NCBI GenBank assembly: GCA_934167135.1
Contig: CAKPKI010000083.1
Span: forward strand, 1 to 8,092
Source of the DNA: an uncultured Clostridia bacterium
GTDB taxonomy: Bacteria > Bacillota > Clostridia > TANB77 > CAG-508
Direction of reading: 5' to 3'
DNA: 8,092 bases
In this document: piece by piece, positions 5,792-8,092 of the stretch
Numbering within the stretch: position 1 is the first letter of the stretch
How the letters are laid out: each line of letters starts with the position of its first letter
Position numbers and translations under genes: made by a program
Notes under the pieces: model-generated
Told to the model about the DNA's origin: nothing
Seen by the model: only the letters and a program-made list of their open reading frames with translations
Databases searched by the model: none

Positions 5792-7243
5792 CTAAAACAT
5801 TTTTTCAATATTGGCTGGGAACTGCTCTACAATTCCATTTGCCTGAATTCGGTATCCAACATCAGGAGATGAAGATACAATTTCATCTTCTGATAATTCC
5901 AAATTATCTAAAAGATATTCTCGGAATTTTTGTTTTGTTTCCGTTTCTCCATGACAAATAATTATTGATTTAGTATATGGGAATGTTTTTATCAAGTTTA
6001 ACAACTTGTTTCTTGGTGCATGTGAAGACATTTCTGCTGTTTTCTTCACTTCACAGTATTTTACATGTTCATTTCCACCATATTTAACTTTTTCTCCAAT
6101 TGGTGTATTTAATAATTTATATCCTTGTGACTCTGGAGAACAGTATCCCAACAAGTGAATCAATACATCGTTTCTGGAAATAAACTCATTCACATAATTT
6201 TGAATCGGACCATATGAAATCATTCCACCTGGTGAAATAATAATCTTAGGATGATTATCTTCAATTATTTCTCGTCGATATTTCATTCGTTCTCTATTTC
6301 TAGGAACAAATTTCGTATTCTTAGGCAAAAAGTTTTTCATTATTTTTTTTATCCCCAGATCATTGTACATATATTTAACTGTGAATTCTTGTGCTGACTT
6401 TCCATCGGCAATTACTGGTATACTTTCAGGAATAATACCTTTCTGTTTCCACATTTTTATATTAAATAGTGCTTCTTGGTATCTTCCTTGGGCAAATGCT
6501 CCATACAATACAGTTTTACCTTCTTTTAAGGCTTGTGCTGTATTTTTCATCAAGCACTTTTCAAACATCGGATTTGTCGAATCAACATCACCATAAGTTG
6601 ACTCGCAAAATATTGCCGAAATATTTAAATCTCTTACTTGCTTTGGTGCCATCTCTACATTGAAGAAAACATTACTTTCTTTATAGTCACCTGTAAAAAT
6701 CAAATTAATATCTTCTTCTCCCGGACAACTAATTACTACCAATGTTAATACTGCCCCAACTAAGTGACCATTAGTGTAAAAAACAATTCTAATATTTTTA
6801 TCTGGTTTTAAAATTGTTTTTGTTCTGCAACCAACAACCAGGTCTAACGTTGTCTCAACTTCGTTTACCGTCGCTAATGGTCTATTTGTACACTGATCTG
6901 CAATTTTGCAACTATCATATAATGATGTCGCCATCAAGATTGAGTTTGCATAATGTGTGAAGATTGGTCCTCTGAATCCTTGCCGAACCACAACTGGCAA
7001 TAATCCCTGATGATCGTGATGTCCATGTGTCAAAATAATAAAATCGATTTTCCCAACATTAAATGGAAAAAAACAATTGTAAAAATCATTATTGTCACTT
7101 CCTTGCTTTGCACCCGCATCAACTAAAAATCGTACATTTCTTCCATCTGGCCAATGAGCTGAAACAAGCGTTGCTGAACCTGTTACCTCAGGATTCCGCA
7201 AATATGCATTAGCATAAAAACCTTTATTTCTTCCAATTTCCAT
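5792..7243 (-). CDS. MBL-fold beta-CASP ribonuclease (RNase J/CPSF73-like)
   Basis: The protein (483 aa) is a complete metallo-beta-lactamase/beta-CASP nuclease. Such enzymes use two zinc ions to cut RNA (RNase J, CPSF73 and archaeal relatives), more rarely DNA. Visible motifs are VDAG (41-44, motif 1), HGHHDH (73-78, HxHxDH), H160 in NGHLVGAV (motif 3), D186 in FTGDY (motif 4), E214 in FCESTYGD (beta-CASP motif A), GGMISYGP (339-346), H408 in MSSHAPRN (motif B) and H431 in ICHGE (motif C). All metal ligands are present, so activity is expected. No KH domain or RNase J C-terminal domain is seen, and it has no signal peptide, so it should be cytoplasmic. ATG 7243 is chosen because AGGAG lies 7 nt upstream; a TTG at 7261 would overlap that site. 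It is the first gene of the unit with the ClpX-like ATPase and has its own promoter. RNA as substrate is inferred. Confidence 0.9.
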   Translation of the reverse strand: MEIGRNKGFYANAYLRNPEVTGSATLVSAHWPDGRNVRFLVDAGAKQGSDNNDFYNCFFPFNVGKIDFIILTHGHHDHQGLLPVVVRQGFRGPIFTHYANSILMATSLYDSCKIADQCTNRPLATVNEVETTLDLVVGCRTKTILKPDKNIRIVFYTNGHLVGAVLTLVVISCPGEEDINLIFTGDYKESNVFFNVEMAPKQVRDLNISAIFCESTYGDVDSTNPMFEKCLMKNTAQALKEGKTVLYGAFAQGRYQEALFNIKMWKQKGIIPESIPVIADGKSAQEFTVKYMYNDLGIKKIMKNFLPKNTKFVPRNRERMKYRREIIEDNHPKIIISPGGMISYGPIQNYVNEFISRNDVLIHLLGYCSPESQGYKLLNTPIGEKVKYGGNEHVKYCEVKKTAEMSSHAPRNKLLNLIKTFPYTKSIIICHGETETKQKFREYLLDNLELSEDEIVSSSPDVGYRIQANGIVEQFPANIEKMF

Positions 7244-7261
7244 AAAATCTCTCCTTTCCAA

Positions 7262-7284
7262 GTATCAAAATATTTTTTTGATAC
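7262..7284. promoter_or_regulatory. Perfect 23-bp palindrome, candidate operator or leader hairpin
   Basis: GTATCAAAA (7262-7270) and TTTTGATAC (7276-7284) are exact reverse complements separated by 5 bp. The palindrome lies about 23-45 nt downstream of the predicted transcription start and ends 6 nt before the nuclease Shine-Dalgarno (7255-7251). As DNA it would suit a dimeric repressor acting as a roadblock. As RNA it would form a 9-bp hairpin beside the ribosome binding site. No U run follows it, so it is not a terminator. Confidence 0.6.
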
Positions 7285-7313
7285 GAAAGAATTATGTTAA
7301 TAGTTACGCTATT

Positions 7314-7342
7314 ATTATACACATTTTACTTCAAATTTTCAA
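7314..7342 (-). promoter_or_regulatory. Sigma-A-type promoter of the nuclease-ATPase unit
   Basis: On the minus strand, TTGAAA (7342-7337) is separated by exactly 17 bp from a perfect TATAAT (7319-7314). Transcription should start near 7307, leaving a leader of about 64 nt that contains the palindrome. The -35 box begins only 18 nt after the stop codon of the preceding gene, and no terminator is seen between them, so some read-through is possible. Confidence 0.8.
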
Positions 7343-7360
7343 TACTTTTAGCATATTTTT

Positions 7361-7912
7361 TTAAAAAATTCCATTTGTTGGCACATAATCATTACTTGGT
7401 GGAAAAACATTAGACACTTCTGGTTCATTTGTTTCTTTAATATCTGTAACATTAATAAAAGGAATTTGCTCATTATGATATTTTCCAAGTTCTATACTTC
7501 CAGTTATATTTACCCAAGTTCCGTCATCAAATTTACTAGCCTCTTTACATTCACATAAAAAACCAACAACAACAGATTGAGTCTTGCTTTCATTTATAAA
7601 CATATCTCTTGCAATAACAAACTGTTCATCCTTAAAATCAATTACTCTATACAAATATCCAGTAAAATTGATTTTCATTCCAATGTAAGAATCAGGATTA
7701 TCATGAACTGCTTTTAATATATTGGTATAATTTTCAGTTTGAATTTCTGTTACTTTATCCATTTTCATTTTATCATTTACAACAAATTTACCACTTGTAA
7801 AAAAAATCTTATATATACTAAATCCAAACACTATCAACATAAATATAGATAGCAAAACAATTATAATTCTTAAAACAATTCCCCCATTTACTTTAATATT
7901 ATATATAAACAT
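7361..7912 (-). CDS. Membrane-anchored protein with DUF1980/TIGR03943-like C-terminal domain
   Basis: The 183-residue protein has one hydrophobic helix near its N-terminus (about residues 12-38) and then an extracytoplasmic-looking domain. NYTNILKAVHDNPDSYIGMKINFTGYLYR (61-89) and VVVGFLCECKEASKFDDGTWVNITGSIE (114-141) follow the pattern of the C-terminal beta-rich domain of the YcgQ family (DUF1980, TIGR03943). The usual family form has more N-terminal membrane helices and a CC pair in the domain. Here there is one helix, and the CC position reads ARDMFINESK, so any metal binding there is probably lost. I choose ATG 7912 because GGAGG lies 7 nt upstream; an upstream ATG at 7978 in the same frame lacks such a site. 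The typical partner, a YcgR-like permease, is not visible. Function is unknown. Confidence 0.75.
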   Translation of the reverse strand: MFIYNIKVNGGIVLRIIIVLLSIFMLIVFGFSIYKIFFTSGKFVVNDKMKMDKVTEIQTENYTNILKAVHDNPDSYIGMKINFTGYLYRVIDFKDEQFVIARDMFINESKTQSVVVGFLCECKEASKFDDGTWVNITGSIELGKYHNEQIPFINVTDIKETNEPEVSNVFPPSNDYVPTNGIF

Positions 7913-7951
7913 AAACACCCTCCACTTATTTTTTATAATTTTATGAGCATT

Positions 7952-7957
7952 ATTATA
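7952..7957 (-). promoter_or_regulatory. Possible -10 box for the DUF1980-like gene
   Basis: A perfect TATAAT lies about 40 nt upstream of ATG 7912 on the minus strand. The bases 15-18 bp before it are T-rich (best match TTGTTA at 15 bp), so the -35 is weak. In such AT-rich DNA a lone TATAAT may be chance. Confidence 0.3.
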
Positions 7958-7998
7958 ATTTATGCTTACATATAACAAAAAATCTATGAAAGATGTTT

Positions 7999-8092
7999 TT
8001 ATACACTTAATCTATTTGATATTCCTTCTTCCAATACACTTGCAAAAATACTTTTTAATATTATTAAAACAATTGGTCCTACAAGCATTCCC
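7999..8092 (-). CDS. C-terminal end of a membrane protein, probably AI-2E family transporter (partial)
   Basis: The last 30 codons of a gene entering from the right edge read GMLVGPIVLIILKSIFASV, then a charged tail ending in NRLSV and TAA at 8001-7999. A hydrophobic segment opening with a glycine-rich GxxxGP turn is typical of the last helix of AI-2E/YtvI-type membrane proteins. With only 30 residues the family call is tentative. The next gene starts 86 nt further on. Confidence 0.5.
   Translation of the reverse strand, partial: GMLVGPIVLIILKSIFASVLEEGISNRLSV

Noticed and set aside
7244..7261. Longer nuclease start at TTG 7261
   Set aside because: That codon lies at the edge of the palindrome and its reading would cover the Shine-Dalgarno used by ATG 7243.
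7977..7994. Terminator after the AI-2E-like gene
   Set aside because: A T run is present, but the stem before it is only four A/U-rich pairs, too weak to claim.

Overview
The window is AT-rich and nearly every gene lies on the minus strand, with strong GGAGG-type ribosome binding sites and sigma-A-like promoters. The genes (a SecA with a C-terminal SEC-C zinc motif, a ClpX-like ATPase, a DUF1980/TIGR03943-type protein) suggest a low-GC Gram-positive bacterium, probably of the Clostridia. No species can be named from the sequence alone.

In transcription order (high to low coordinates), the window opens with the last codons of a membrane protein, probably of the AI-2E transporter family. A small one-helix membrane-anchored protein with a DUF1980/TIGR03943-like C-terminal domain follows. 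Next is a two-gene unit behind its own near-consensus promoter: an intact MBL/beta-CASP nuclease (RNase J/CPSF73 type) and a ClpX-like AAA+ ATPase. The ATPase has lost the ClpX zinc-binding domain but keeps the IGF tripeptide that docks ClpP. A perfect 23-bp palindrome sits just before the nuclease ribosome binding site, and a GC-rich hairpin separates the two genes. The unit ends in a stem-loop terminator. The most economical reading is that the genes are co-expressed and that an RNA-cutting enzyme works with, or is controlled by, a protein unfoldase. That functional link is inference.

secA follows with its own promoter. Its real start is 17 codons inside the longest open frame, because the promoter overlaps the start of that frame. 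Beyond secA the sequence becomes accessory and decayed: two adjacent hairpins (one a good terminator), a cluster of four copies of a TTGGCGACAA-type 10-mer that looks like recombinase arm-type sites, an unidentified plus-strand coding remnant, a histidine phosphatase without its N-terminal half, an intact gene of unknown function, and the frameshifted start of a DUF1016 (YhcG-type) nuclease gene running off the window. This end looks like the edge of an old integration or rearrangement downstream of a housekeeping gene.

No tRNA, rRNA, CRISPR array or complete insertion sequence was seen.
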